NCBI RefSeq assembly: GCF_900184935.1
Contig: NZ_FXYE01000004.1
Coordinates: 55,264 to 119,263 of the forward strand
Direction of reading: 5' to 3'
Source of the DNA: Actibacterium lipolyticum
GTDB taxonomy: Bacteria; Pseudomonadota; Alphaproteobacteria; Rhodobacterales; Rhodobacteraceae
Length of the DNA stretch: 64,000 nt
The notes beneath the pieces are model-generated. The model had not been told where the DNA came from and ran no database searches. It was given only the letters and a program-made list of their open reading frames with translations. Numbering within the stretch: the first letter of the stretch is position 1; the number at the start of each line of letters is the position of its first letter. A program made the translations under genes and the position numbers. Shown here piece by piece: positions 28,122 to 35,936 of this stretch.

Positions 28122-28149
28122 AAGCGGGCCCGCGCCGTGGGGCCCGCTT
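28122..28149. terminator. Hairpin between dctP and dctQ
   Basis: AAGCGGGCCC (28122-28131) and GGGCCCGCTT (28140-28149) form a perfect 10-bp GC-rich stem with an 8-nt loop in the 114-bp gap after dctP. It has no long T-tract. A partial terminator or 3'-end stabiliser that raises binding protein above membrane subunits is the likely role. Confidence 0.7.
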
Positions 28150-28190
28150 GTTGTCGTCAAAAAGCCACCATAGATGGCCGGAACGTTCGC

Positions 28191-29201
28191 TTATTGCAGG
28201 CCGAGTTGGGCCAGATATGCCTTGTGGCTTTCAAGAATGTTGCGTGCTTGCTCGTTCTTGTCACCCCAGCGTTCCCATGCAACGCGCGCACCAGCGCGGA
28301 ATGCTGCACGGTCTTCTGCGGACCAGTCGTAAAGGGTGATGCCTTCAGCTTGCAGCTTGGCTGCGGCTTCGGCGTTTGCCTTCAGGTTCGCAAGACCGAT
28401 GTGAAGCGTCAGCTTCTGCATTGCGGTGTCGATGATGCGACGGTTCTGCTCGCTCAGGCCATCCCAGACGTCTTTGTTACACGCCAGGTGGTCAGCTGGC
28501 ATCGAGTGGAAGCCAGGGTAAGTGGCGTGCTTAACGATGTCGTAAAGACCAAGACCAACGTTGTTCGCCAGACCGGATGCATCGGCACCGTCGATGATAC
28601 CGGTTTCAAGCGCGGTAAAGATCTCGGTGAAGTCCATCACGATTGGGGAAGCGCCCAGTTCGTCGAAGATTTCTGTTTCCATGCCGGGTGGGGAACGGAA
28701 TTTCCAACCCTTCAGATCCTCAGGTCCAGCAATCGGGGCAGACGAGCTCATGGATTCCTGACCGTATACAGACCAGCCGATCAGCTGCATGTTCTGTTCG
28801 TTATACAGTTCCTGCGCTGCGGCAAGGCCATCGCCGTAATACAGCCAAGACAGCATCTGCCACGGTGTGTCGTAGCCACCCATCAGGTCACCCACGAATT
28901 GGAACGCAGGGTTCTTACCGGTCTGGTAAGCACCGCCTGTCATGTCGCAATCCAGAATGCCGTTGATGGCCGCATCAAAGGTTTCAACCGTCGCAACAAC
29001 AGACGACGAATAGAACATCTCGATCGCGATGTTGCCGCCGGACATTGTCTGGATGTCGTCGATCCATGTGGCGATCGCCTTGCCTGTTGGATGCTCAGTT
29101 GCGTAGTGCGTCTGAATACGCAGCGTCGTTTCTTGCGCCAGCGCTGGCACCGCCAGCATGGTCGCAGCTGCGGCAGACATTAAAAGTGATTTCGTTTTCA
29201 T
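28191..29201 (-). CDS. dctP: TRAP transporter solute-binding protein (DctP)
   Basis: A 336-residue periplasmic binding protein. The signal peptide is clear (MKTKSLLMSAAAATMLAVPALA|QE). GWKFRSPPGMETEIFDELGA carries the conserved Arg that binds the ligand carboxylate, and the ALETGIIDGADASG segment is typical. It belongs to the larger TRAP group (TAXI is excluded). It is the first gene of the leftward acid-sugar operon, and an UxuR-like palindrome lies 77 bp upstream. Confidence 0.93.
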   Translation of the reverse strand: MKTKSLLMSAAAATMLAVPALAQETTLRIQTHYATEHPTGKAIATWIDDIQTMSGGNIAIEMFYSSSVVATVETFDAAINGILDCDMTGGAYQTGKNPAFQFVGDLMGGYDTPWQMLSWLYYGDGLAAAQELYNEQNMQLIGWSVYGQESMSSSAPIAGPEDLKGWKFRSPPGMETEIFDELGASPIVMDFTEIFTALETGIIDGADASGLANNVGLGLYDIVKHATYPGFHSMPADHLACNKDVWDGLSEQNRRIIDTAMQKLTLHIGLANLKANAEAAAKLQAEGITLYDWSAEDRAAFRAGARVAWERWGDKNEQARNILESHKAYLAQLGLQ

Positions 29202-29277
29202 TGTTTTTTATCCTCCCTGTGTCGGTCTTTTTCGACCAACCTTTCAAATCCCACACCACCTCCTACGGCGTGAACTC

Positions 29278-29293
29278 AGATGGTATACCATCT
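29278..29293. promoter_or_regulatory. UxuR/ExuR-like operator 1 (dctP side)
   Basis: A perfect 16-bp palindrome, AGATGGTATACCATCT, upstream of dctP in the divergent dctP/gntR region. The TGGTATACCA core equals the core of the E. coli UxuR/ExuR site. The same core recurs in four other intergenic regions of the island. Confidence 0.75.
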
Positions 29294-29336
29294 TCCCTGA
29301 CGATAACGAGTAGAACCTCGACAATCAATAAATTTC

Positions 29337-29344
29337 GGTATACC
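29337..29344. promoter_or_regulatory. UxuR/ExuR-like operator 2 (gntR side)
   Basis: GGTATACC flanked by TTC and AAA gives a second, weaker site 44 bp from operator 1 and about 65 bp before the GntR start. This fits autoregulation or looping. Confidence 0.6.
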
Positions 29345-29408
29345 AAATTTACCTTATGCCATGGGCGGGTTAAGGCATCGGGATCAATCACGGACGGACC
29401 CCATTCGA

Positions 29409-30092
29409 ATGATGGAAAAGAACCTTGCGGAACAGATTGCCGGCCAACTTCGCCGCGATATTCTTCGCGGAAAATTACCCCCCGGCGCATCCATAAAAGA
29501 GCGCGACAACGCAGCCGAAATGGGGGTCAGCCGCACCCCGCTAAGAGAAGCGATTCGTATCTTAGCAAAGGAAGGTCTGGTCGAACTCCGCCCCGCACGC
29601 AGCCCGATTGTGTCGATGCCTTCGGTCAAACAAATCTCGGACGAAGTTGAAGTTTTGTTGTCGGTTGAAAAGCTGTCGGGCGAATTGGCGTGTGAACGTG
29701 CCACAGACGCCGAAATTGCAGCCATTTCAGCGATTGTCGACGAAATGTCGCAAGATTTCGAGACGGCCGATCCCGTCGACATGTTCGAAACCGACATGAA
29801 ATTTCATACCGCAATTGCACAAGCCGCGCACAATCAGCCCCTTGCTGAAATCCATGGAACATTTCTTGCGCGGCTATGGCGCGCACGGTTTCTGGCCGCA
29901 GTAAAACGCCGCAACCGGGAACGCGTGATTGATCATCATGGATTGATTGTCGACGCCCTAAAGGCACGTGATCCACACGCAATCCGCGTGGCCATTGGCA
30001 TCCACCTTGATCGCCTTGCCGAAGACATTTCCCATGTGATCGAACAGGAAATTGCCGCCGCAACGAACGGTGCTGACGCGGGCGGAAAGTAG
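29409..30092 (+). CDS. GntR regulator with FCD domain, probable island regulator
   Basis: A 227-residue GntR/FadR-subfamily protein. The winged helix covers about 1-70 (ERDNAAEMGVSRTPLREAIRIL), and an all-helical FCD domain follows with several His in ligand-type positions (METDMKFHTAIAQAAH-like, DHHGLIVDAL, IHLDRL). UxuR and ExuR are in this subfamily. Two copies of the GGTATACC core lie in its own promoter, and four more lie in front of other island operons, so it is the best candidate to bind them. ATG 29409 was chosen because the frame upstream contains the operator-proximal leader. Confidence 0.88.
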   Translation: MMEKNLAEQIAGQLRRDILRGKLPPGASIKERDNAAEMGVSRTPLREAIRILAKEGLVELRPARSPIVSMPSVKQISDEVEVLLSVEKLSGELACERATDAEIAAISAIVDEMSQDFETADPVDMFETDMKFHTAIAQAAHNQPLAEIHGTFLARLWRARFLAAVKRRNRERVIDHHGLIVDALKARDPHAIRVAIGIHLDRLAEDISHVIEQEIAAATNGADAGGK

Positions 30093-30099
30093 CCATCTA

Positions 30100-31071
30100 A
30101 TGCCACGCACGCCGAACCTTAACGCAATGCCCTATTTCGAATCGGTGGTGCGGCGCGGAAGCATCTCGCGCGCGGCAGAGGAACTTTCGGTTTCGCCCTC
30201 GGCGGTCAGTCAGCAGATCAAACTTTTGGAACAGCAGCTTGGTGTGAAACTGTTCCGTCGCACGGGCCGCGTGCTGACCCTGACGTTAGAGGGTGAGTTG
30301 CTGGCCCAGACCGTCGGAACCGCATTGCGCATGATAACGGATGCGCAGGCAAACCTTGGCCGCACCCGCACCGCCCGGCGGCTGAACCTGCGGGTTTCAC
30401 CCAGCTTTGGGGTGCGCTGGCTTGGCCCGCGCCTGTCTGATTTTGTCGCCCAATATCCAGATTGGGATCTGCGCGTCGACGCCGCCCCCGACCCCACGGA
30501 TTTCGACCGCGAGGTTATGGATTTAGACGTTCGGTATGGCACCGGAAATTGGAAAGGCCTGCACACGCAGCCGCTGGTTCATGACTATGTTCTGCCACTG
30601 GCCAGCCCTGATTACCTTGCCGGGTTGCCCGCCGATGATCCCCTTTCAACCGCGCGTCTGATCGACAGCGCGCGCGCAATAACCCAATGGGATTATTGGC
30701 TGTGGCACAACAACATTACCACCGTCGCGAACCGCAAAACCATTTTGATGGATCGATCCTCTATGGCGATCCAACTTGCCCTTGATGGGGCCGGTGTGGT
30801 GTTGGAATCCTTAGCCCTTGCCAGTGCCGAACTGGCCGAGGGAAGGTTGGTGCCCGTCACGCCCGACATCCCGGTTTTGCGTTTTCCCGCATATTGGGCG
30901 CTGTGCCCCGCGCGTTTCACCAAACGCCGCCCGGTGCGGCTGTTTCTGGATTGGGCCGAAAAACAGGCCGCAACCCATGAAACAGAGGTTGCGGCCTTGA
31001 TTTCAAAACATGGGCTTTGCACCACAGACATTACGCCCGAAACGCAAACCCTTCACCCGCCAAATCAGTGA
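30100..31071 (+). CDS. LysR-family regulator (GcvA-like)
   Basis: A 323-residue LysR-type protein. The N-terminal helix-turn-helix (GSISRAAEELSVSPSAVSQQI, about 19-39) is followed by a long linker helix and an effector domain resembling GcvA (SPSFGVRWLGPRL, YVLPLASPDYL). It is 8 bp downstream of gntR, likely co-transcribed, and its end overlaps the SDR gene on the other strand by 7 bp. The target is unknown; the nearby split-transketolase promoter is a candidate. Confidence 0.85.
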   Translation: MPRTPNLNAMPYFESVVRRGSISRAAEELSVSPSAVSQQIKLLEQQLGVKLFRRTGRVLTLTLEGELLAQTVGTALRMITDAQANLGRTRTARRLNLRVSPSFGVRWLGPRLSDFVAQYPDWDLRVDAAPDPTDFDREVMDLDVRYGTGNWKGLHTQPLVHDYVLPLASPDYLAGLPADDPLSTARLIDSARAITQWDYWLWHNNITTVANRKTILMDRSSMAIQLALDGAGVVLESLALASAELAEGRLVPVTPDIPVLRFPAYWALCPARFTKRRPVRLFLDWAEKQAATHETEVAALISKHGLCTTDITPETQTLHPPNQ

Positions 31072-31820
31072 ATAAGCGAACCGCCGTTTACGTCGACCTC
31101 GGACCCTGTCACATAGGCCGACAGGTCTGACGCCAGAAACAGGCAACAGCCCGCAACATCATCCGCTGTGCCCGCGCGGCCCATTGGAATTCCTTCCAAC
31201 ACTTGCGCACGCATTTCATCCGTCAGCTTTCCGGCGGTGATGTCAGTGGCGATGAAGCCGGGGCAAATGGCGTTTGAACGCACGCCATCCGGGGCCAGTT
31301 CACGTGCCATCGCCTTGGTCAGACCCAGAATACCCGCCTTGGCGGCTGAATAATGCGGTCCGCCAAAAATGCCGCCGCCGCGTTGCGCAGAAACGGATGA
31401 CATGTTGACGATTGACCCCTGCCCCCGCGACCGCAAATGCGGGATCAACGCCTGAGACATATAAAGCGTGCCGCGCAGGTTTACATCCAACACCGCGTCA
31501 TAGTTTTCCGGCGCGATATCCATCAACTTCAATGGCTGCGTGATCCCGGCGTTGTTCACCAAGATATCGACCGCGCCCAACGCATTGATCAGATCAGCGG
31601 CGACCGCCTCACACGCGGCTTTGTCTGTCACATCACACACGCGCGAAACATGGCCTTCGCCGGGAAGGTCGGCGGCAGCCTCGGCCGCTTCGTCAACGTC
31701 CAGATCAAGGATCGCAACGCGCGCGCCGTGTTGGGCGAAAAGCATTGCGGTGGCTTTGCCCAGCCCGCGTGGGCTGGCGGCGCCGGTGATGATTGCGGTC
31801 TTACCCTCAAGCAGTTTCAT
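31065..31820 (-). CDS. SDR-family oxidoreductase
   Basis: A 251-residue classical SDR (FabG-like). The NAD loop reads GAASPRGLG, the active site is YSAAK, and the tail is the usual YVTGSEVDVNGG. It is the third gene of an operon with a split transketolase. SDRs in this context often reduce or oxidise the ketose or aldose handled by the transketolase (for instance a tetrulose or branched sugar). Substrate is not assignable. Confidence 0.85.
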   Translation of the reverse strand: MKLLEGKTAIITGAASPRGLGKATAMLFAQHGARVAILDLDVDEAAEAAADLPGEGHVSRVCDVTDKAACEAVAADLINALGAVDILVNNAGITQPLKLMDIAPENYDAVLDVNLRGTLYMSQALIPHLRSRGQGSIVNMSSVSAQRGGGIFGGPHYSAAKAGILGLTKAMARELAPDGVRSNAICPGFIATDITAGKLTDEMRAQVLEGIPMGRAGTADDVAGCCLFLASDLSAYVTGSEVDVNGGSLIH

Positions 31821-31829
31821 GTCGTTCCC

Positions 31830-32867
31830 TTACAGCCAGGATTTGACCGACGCGGTAACCGCATCGACAGAAATTCCGTATTGATCGTGAAGTGTGGGCA
31901 ATGCGCCCGCGTCCAAAAACGCATCCGGCAGACCGATCTGGCGGAACGGCACATGCACACCCGCCCGCATCAGCGTTGCGGCGACAGCCTCGCCCAACCC
32001 GCCGGTGACAGAATGGTTCTCAGCAGTCACAACCAAACGCCCGCTTTTGCTTGCCTCGGCCACGATGGTTTCAACATCCAGCGGTTTGATCGTCGGCACG
32101 TGCAGCACGCCGCAATCTACGCCATCCGCCTGCAACTGTTTCGCCGCGTCCAGAACCCGCATCGTCATGAAGCCCGACGACACGAACAGCACATCGCGCC
32201 CATCGCGCAGCATCTGGGCCTTGCCCATTTTGAACTGATACCCGTATTCGCCCAGAACGTTGGGCACCTGTCCCCGCAGAAGCCGCATATAAACGGGGCC
32301 GGGATGGTCCGCGATGGCGCGGGTGGCCTGATCAATTTCGACCGCGTCACATGGGTCAATGATCGTCAGGTTCGGCATCCCGCGCATGATGGCCAGATCT
32401 TCGGTCGCCTGATGGCTGGGGCCATAGCCCGTGGTCAGCCCCGGCAAGGCACATACGATTTTGACGGGAAGGTTTTCTTCGGCAATCGCCATGATGATAA
32501 AATCATACGCCCTGCGCGAGGCAAAAACCGCATAGGTCGTGGCAAAAGGCGTGAACCCTTCACGGGCCAGACCCGCGGCGGCAGACACCATCACCGCCTC
32601 TGCCATGCCCATCTGGTAAAACCGGTCGGGATAGGCTTTGGCGAAGACGTGCAGATCCGTGTATTTCGACAGATCCGCCGTTAACCCAACGATGTCGTCC
32701 CGGTCTTTCGCCATATCGACCAGCGCGTGACCGAAGGGCGCAGCAATCGTGTCACGCCCTTCTGAATCAAGCGAGGCAATCATGGCCGAGGTCGCCAACC
32801 GCTCCCCCTCGGGGGCTTTGCGCGGGGTGTATTTGGAGCTGCGACGGGAAAGTTCTTGATCGCTCAT
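31830..32867 (-). CDS. Split transketolase, C-terminal subunit
   Basis: A 345-residue protein covering the pyrimidine-binding and C-terminal domains of transketolase (GMAEAVMVSAAAGLAREGFTPF, YGPSHQATEDLAIMRGMPNL). It needs the N-terminal subunit encoded just upstream, whose stop overlaps this ATG. Two-subunit transketolases act in special pathways, among them apulose-4-phosphate cleavage (AptAB) and sulfosugar breakdown, as well as general pentose metabolism. With a D-apionate module 20 kb away, an AptAB-like role deserves testing, but no apulose kinase is present. Confidence 0.88.
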   Translation of the reverse strand: MSDQELSRRSSKYTPRKAPEGERLATSAMIASLDSEGRDTIAAPFGHALVDMAKDRDDIVGLTADLSKYTDLHVFAKAYPDRFYQMGMAEAVMVSAAAGLAREGFTPFATTYAVFASRRAYDFIIMAIAEENLPVKIVCALPGLTTGYGPSHQATEDLAIMRGMPNLTIIDPCDAVEIDQATRAIADHPGPVYMRLLRGQVPNVLGEYGYQFKMGKAQMLRDGRDVLFVSSGFMTMRVLDAAKQLQADGVDCGVLHVPTIKPLDVETIVAEASKSGRLVVTAENHSVTGGLGEAVAATLMRAGVHVPFRQIGLPDAFLDAGALPTLHDQYGISVDAVTASVKSWL

Positions 32868-33715
32868 TGTGGTTTTCCCTCGTCCAGAATGTTCAAAGCG
32901 CGGGCCCATTCTTCGGGTTCAACGCGCACGAAATGGGTGATTTCGCGGTCCTCAAGGAACGGGATGCCTTTGCACATCTTGGTGTTGCAAATGATCACGC
33001 GCGGCTGGTCACCCTTGTGGGCGCGAGCGGCGTCAAAGGCGGCAACGACGGCGTCCATGTCGTTACCGTCGACCTCTTGCGCGAACCAACCGAAGGCCGA
33101 CCAACGGCCAGCTTCGGGAACGTTCGCCAAGGCCGCTGTGGTTTTGCCGTCGGCCTGCTGATCGTTGAAGTCGACGATGGCAATCAGGTTATCCAGCTTC
33201 CACTGAACGGCAGACATCACAGCCTCCCACGTGGACCCTTCGCCCAATTCGCCGTCCGACAGCATGTTGTAAACGAACGCGGGGTTCTTCTTCCGCTTCA
33301 GCCCCAGCGCCATCCCAACGGCGATACCCAGCCCGTGGCCCAACGAACCGCCAGTGATTTCCATCCCCGGCGTATAGGCCGCCATGCCTGACATCGGCAT
33401 CCGGCTGTCATCCATGCCATAGGTGCCGATCTCATCCTCGGGCAAAATCCCGGCTTCGATCATCGCTGCGTAAAGCGCGATGGCATAGTGGCCGATCGAA
33501 AGAAGAAACCGGTCGCGCCCTTCCCACTCTGGCTCTGCCGCGCGATAGTTCAGCGCGTGAAAATACGAAACCGCCAGCACATCTGCGACGCCAAGTGCCT
33601 GACCGATATAGCCTTGGCCCTGAACCTCGCCCATGCGCAAAGCATTGCGCCGGATTGCCCAAGCCCGCCGTGCAAGGCTGACGTTTGATCCACCTTTTGG
33701 TGTTGCGGTATTCAT
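32864..33715 (-). CDS. Split transketolase, N-terminal (TPP-binding) subunit
   Basis: A 283-residue TPP-binding half. The motif SDGELGEGSTWEA...FNDQQADG binds diphosphate and magnesium, and HYAIALYAAMIEAG is the substrate-side His region. The start at 33715 gives MNTATPKGGS; a longer frame upstream is out of the conserved region. It is first in the operon, with a divergent promoter shared with the SAF-domain oxidoreductase. Confidence 0.88.
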   Translation of the reverse strand: MNTATPKGGSNVSLARRAWAIRRNALRMGEVQGQGYIGQALGVADVLAVSYFHALNYRAAEPEWEGRDRFLLSIGHYAIALYAAMIEAGILPEDEIGTYGMDDSRMPMSGMAAYTPGMEITGGSLGHGLGIAVGMALGLKRKKNPAFVYNMLSDGELGEGSTWEAVMSAVQWKLDNLIAIVDFNDQQADGKTTAALANVPEAGRWSAFGWFAQEVDGNDMDAVVAAFDAARAHKGDQPRVIICNTKMCKGIPFLEDREITHFVRVEPEEWARALNILDEGKPQ

Positions 33716-33750
33716 GATCCCCCCAAAATTTAGTTGGATTAGGGGACCAC

Positions 33751-33769
33751 TTGATCGCCACCAGATCAA
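33751..33769. promoter_or_regulatory. Inverted repeat in divergent transketolase/oxidoreductase promoter
   Basis: TTGATC (33751-33756) and GATCAA (33764-33769) are perfect arms with a 7-bp spacer. A GntR- or LysR-type site is plausible; the binder is unknown. Confidence 0.4.
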
Positions 33770-33860
33770 TCAAAATAACTTAACGATCTCTTAAGAAATG
33801 CTTCAATGTTAGCCCCCAAAAGCCATGCTAGCCTGACCCCAATTAATCGGGGGGAGAGCA

Positions 33861-35201
33861 ATGAATTTATCGTCACTTCTGGCCGCGCGTCACGACGCAG
33901 GGCGGCCCATCCGCATTGGCCTGATCGGCGCTGGCAAGTTCGGATCAATGATCTTGGCGCAAGCGAAATACATCAAAGGCTATGACATCGTCGGCATTGC
34001 CGATCTGGACGTGCAAAAGGCCAAAGCATCCCTAAACCGCACCGGTTGGGACGCCGCGCAATACAGCGCAACGTCGATGACGGACGCGGTGCAAAACGGC
34101 ACGACCTGCGTCACCGATAACGCCGCCGACCTTCTGGCCTGCGATGCCATCGAATGCATAATCGAGGCAACCGGCCACCCCCTTGCAGGCACGCGCCACG
34201 GGCTTGCCGCCATCGACGCCGGCAAACACGTTATTATGGTCAACGTAGAGGCCGACGTGCTGTGCGGTGCTGTTCTGGCCGACCGGGCCGCGAAGCAGGG
34301 CGTGGTCTATTCGATGGCCTATGGTGACCAACCCGCCGCGATCTGTGAACTGGTGGATTGGGTCCATTCCTGTGGCTTTGAACTGGTCGCCGCCGGTAAG
34401 GGCATGAACTTTGCTCCGCCCTATCGTTATTCCACCCCCGATACCGTCTGGGGCTATTTCGGGTGGAGCGATGAGGAAGTGGCCGCAGGCGACTTTAACC
34501 CCAAGATGTACAATTCGTTCACCGATGGCACCAAAGCGGCAATTGAAATGGCCGCGGTCGCGAATGCCACCGGCATGGATTGCCCCGACGATGGCTTGGC
34601 GTTTCACCCGGCCGGCCTTCAAGACCTCGCCACCGTGTTCCGCCCCGAAAGCGAGGGTGGGAGGATGGCCAAACCCGGCCTTGTCGACATCGCCGCCAGC
34701 CGCGAACCGGACGGGCGCGTGGTTCTGAACAACATCCAATACGGAATGTTCGTCACCTTCAAAGCCCCCGATGAATACACCCGCGCCTGTTTCGAACAAT
34801 ACGGCCTGCTGACCGACCCATCGGGTTGGTACGGTTCGATGTGGCGCCCTTTCCACCTTATTGGTCTTGAGACAAGTGTCTCAGTCCTGTCGGCCTGCTT
34901 ACGGGGCGAGGCAACGGGCAGTTCCACCCGCTGGCGCGGCGATGCTGTGGCCACGGCCAAGGCGGATTTCGCAGCAGGGGAATACCTTGACGGCGAGGGA
35001 GGATTCAAAGTCTGGGCTAAGGCGATTCCGGCGAAGTTGTCGGCCAAGCACAACGCCTTGCCCATCGGCCTTGCCCATCACATCAAGCTGAAAAAGCCGA
35101 TCGTGAAGGACCAGATCGTCAGCCTCGATGACGTCGAGATCGTTGATGACAAAGACATTTTTGCCCTGCGCGATGCGCAAAAGGCATTCTTAGACGGCTA
35201 A
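33861..35201 (+). CDS. NAD-dependent oxidoreductase with C-terminal SAF domain
   Basis: A 446-residue protein. The N-terminal Rossmann domain (IGLIGAGKFGSMIL, about 18-31) is like homoserine dehydrogenase or Gfo/Idh enzymes, and the C-terminus (from about 375, ALPIGLAHHIKLKKPIVKDQIVSLDDV) is an SAF domain. The family is common in proteobacterial sugar-acid and polyol loci, but I know no firm activity. GGGGGAGA precedes the ATG. It stands alone, divergent from the split transketolase and convergent with the tetronate operon (12-bp overlap). Confidence 0.8.
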   Translation: MNLSSLLAARHDAGRPIRIGLIGAGKFGSMILAQAKYIKGYDIVGIADLDVQKAKASLNRTGWDAAQYSATSMTDAVQNGTTCVTDNAADLLACDAIECIIEATGHPLAGTRHGLAAIDAGKHVIMVNVEADVLCGAVLADRAAKQGVVYSMAYGDQPAAICELVDWVHSCGFELVAAGKGMNFAPPYRYSTPDTVWGYFGWSDEEVAAGDFNPKMYNSFTDGTKAAIEMAAVANATGMDCPDDGLAFHPAGLQDLATVFRPESEGGRMAKPGLVDIAASREPDGRVVLNNIQYGMFVTFKAPDEYTRACFEQYGLLTDPSGWYGSMWRPFHLIGLETSVSVLSACLRGEATGSSTRWRGDAVATAKADFAAGEYLDGEGGFKVWAKAIPAKLSAKHNALPIGLAHHIKLKKPIVKDQIVSLDDVEIVDDKDIFALRDAQKAFLDG

Positions 35202-35936
35202 CATCCACCCCAGCGATGCATCCGTGTCGCCCACCGGCTTATACTCCGCGCCTACGGGCGCGGACCATTGCAAGCGGTCAAGCGTTTGCCAGATGTGGGG
35301 GAAGTTTAACTCTCCATGATCAGGGGTGCCACGGTCGGGGACCGACGCCACCTGAACATGCCCGATCAGCGGCAACAGACGTTCCAACCGATGGGTCACG
35401 TCGCCCTCCATCAGCTGCACATGATAACAGTCGAACATCAGTTTCAGGTTCGGTGCGCCAACCTTTTCGATGATCGTTTCGGCCTGCGTGGTCGTCGAAA
35501 GGAAATACCCCGGCGCGTCATAGTGGTTAAGCGGCTCTATCAAAATCGTCCTGTCGCTCGCCCGCTGACACGCATAGCGCAGCGTTTCGATAAATGCCGC
35601 TTCGGCCTCTGGCCCCTCGGCAAAGCCGGCCATCACGTGGATATTCGCCGTCTGCGTGGCGGCGGCATAGGCCAGTGCTTCGTCTACAGCCGCGCGCGCC
35701 TCTGACCCGCGACGGGGCAAAGCCGCCAAACCGTTTTCACCGGGGTTCCCGCGACGGGTATTCAGGCCCAGCATTCGCAGGCCAGTCTGTTGCAATGCAG
35801 CGGCGACATCAGTGGCAGGAAAGTCATAGGGCCAATGGCATTCGACCGCGTCAAACCCGGCAGCTTTGGCCGCGCGAATGGCATCCGGCAACGGGCGATC
35901 CGCCCACAAAAACCCAAGGTTCGCTGAAAACCGCAT
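35190..35936 (-). CDS. otnI: OtnI, 2-oxo-tetronate isomerase (Hyi-like TIM barrel)
   Basis: A 248-residue xylose-isomerase-like TIM barrel of the hydroxypyruvate isomerase family. FSANLGFLW, GFDAVECHWPYD and ILIEPLNHYDAPGYFL are typical. In tetronate pathways OtnI converts 2-oxo- to 3-oxo-tetronate, between LtnD and OtnK, which are both in this operon. The ATG overlaps the uxaA stop (TGATG). The related 3-oxo-isoapionate decarboxylase OiaC has the same fold, but the operon context favours OtnI. Confidence 0.82.
   Translation of the reverse strand: MRFSANLGFLWADRPLPDAIRAAKAAGFDAVECHWPYDFPATDVAAALQQTGLRMLGLNTRRGNPGENGLAALPRRGSEARAAVDEALAYAAATQTANIHVMAGFAEGPEAEAAFIETLRYACQRASDRTILIEPLNHYDAPGYFLSTTTQAETIIEKVGAPNLKLMFDCYHVQLMEGDVTHRLERLLPLIGHVQVASVPDRGTPDHGELNFPHIWQTLDRLQWSAPVGAEYKPVGDTDASLGWMLAV

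Noticed and set aside
28137..29183. Long plus-strand open frame (348 codons) opposite dctP
   Set aside because: It is the shadow of dctP; no signal or domain is visible and it would start in the dctP-dctQ hairpin.
31437..32684. Long plus-strand open frame (415 codons) opposite the SDR and transketolase genes
   Set aside because: Spans two clearly real genes on the other strand and has shadow-like composition rich in His, Arg and Gln.
34869..34890. TGAGAC/GTCTCA inverted repeat
   Set aside because: It lies within the coding region of the SAF-domain oxidoreductase with a 4-bp centre; likely chance.
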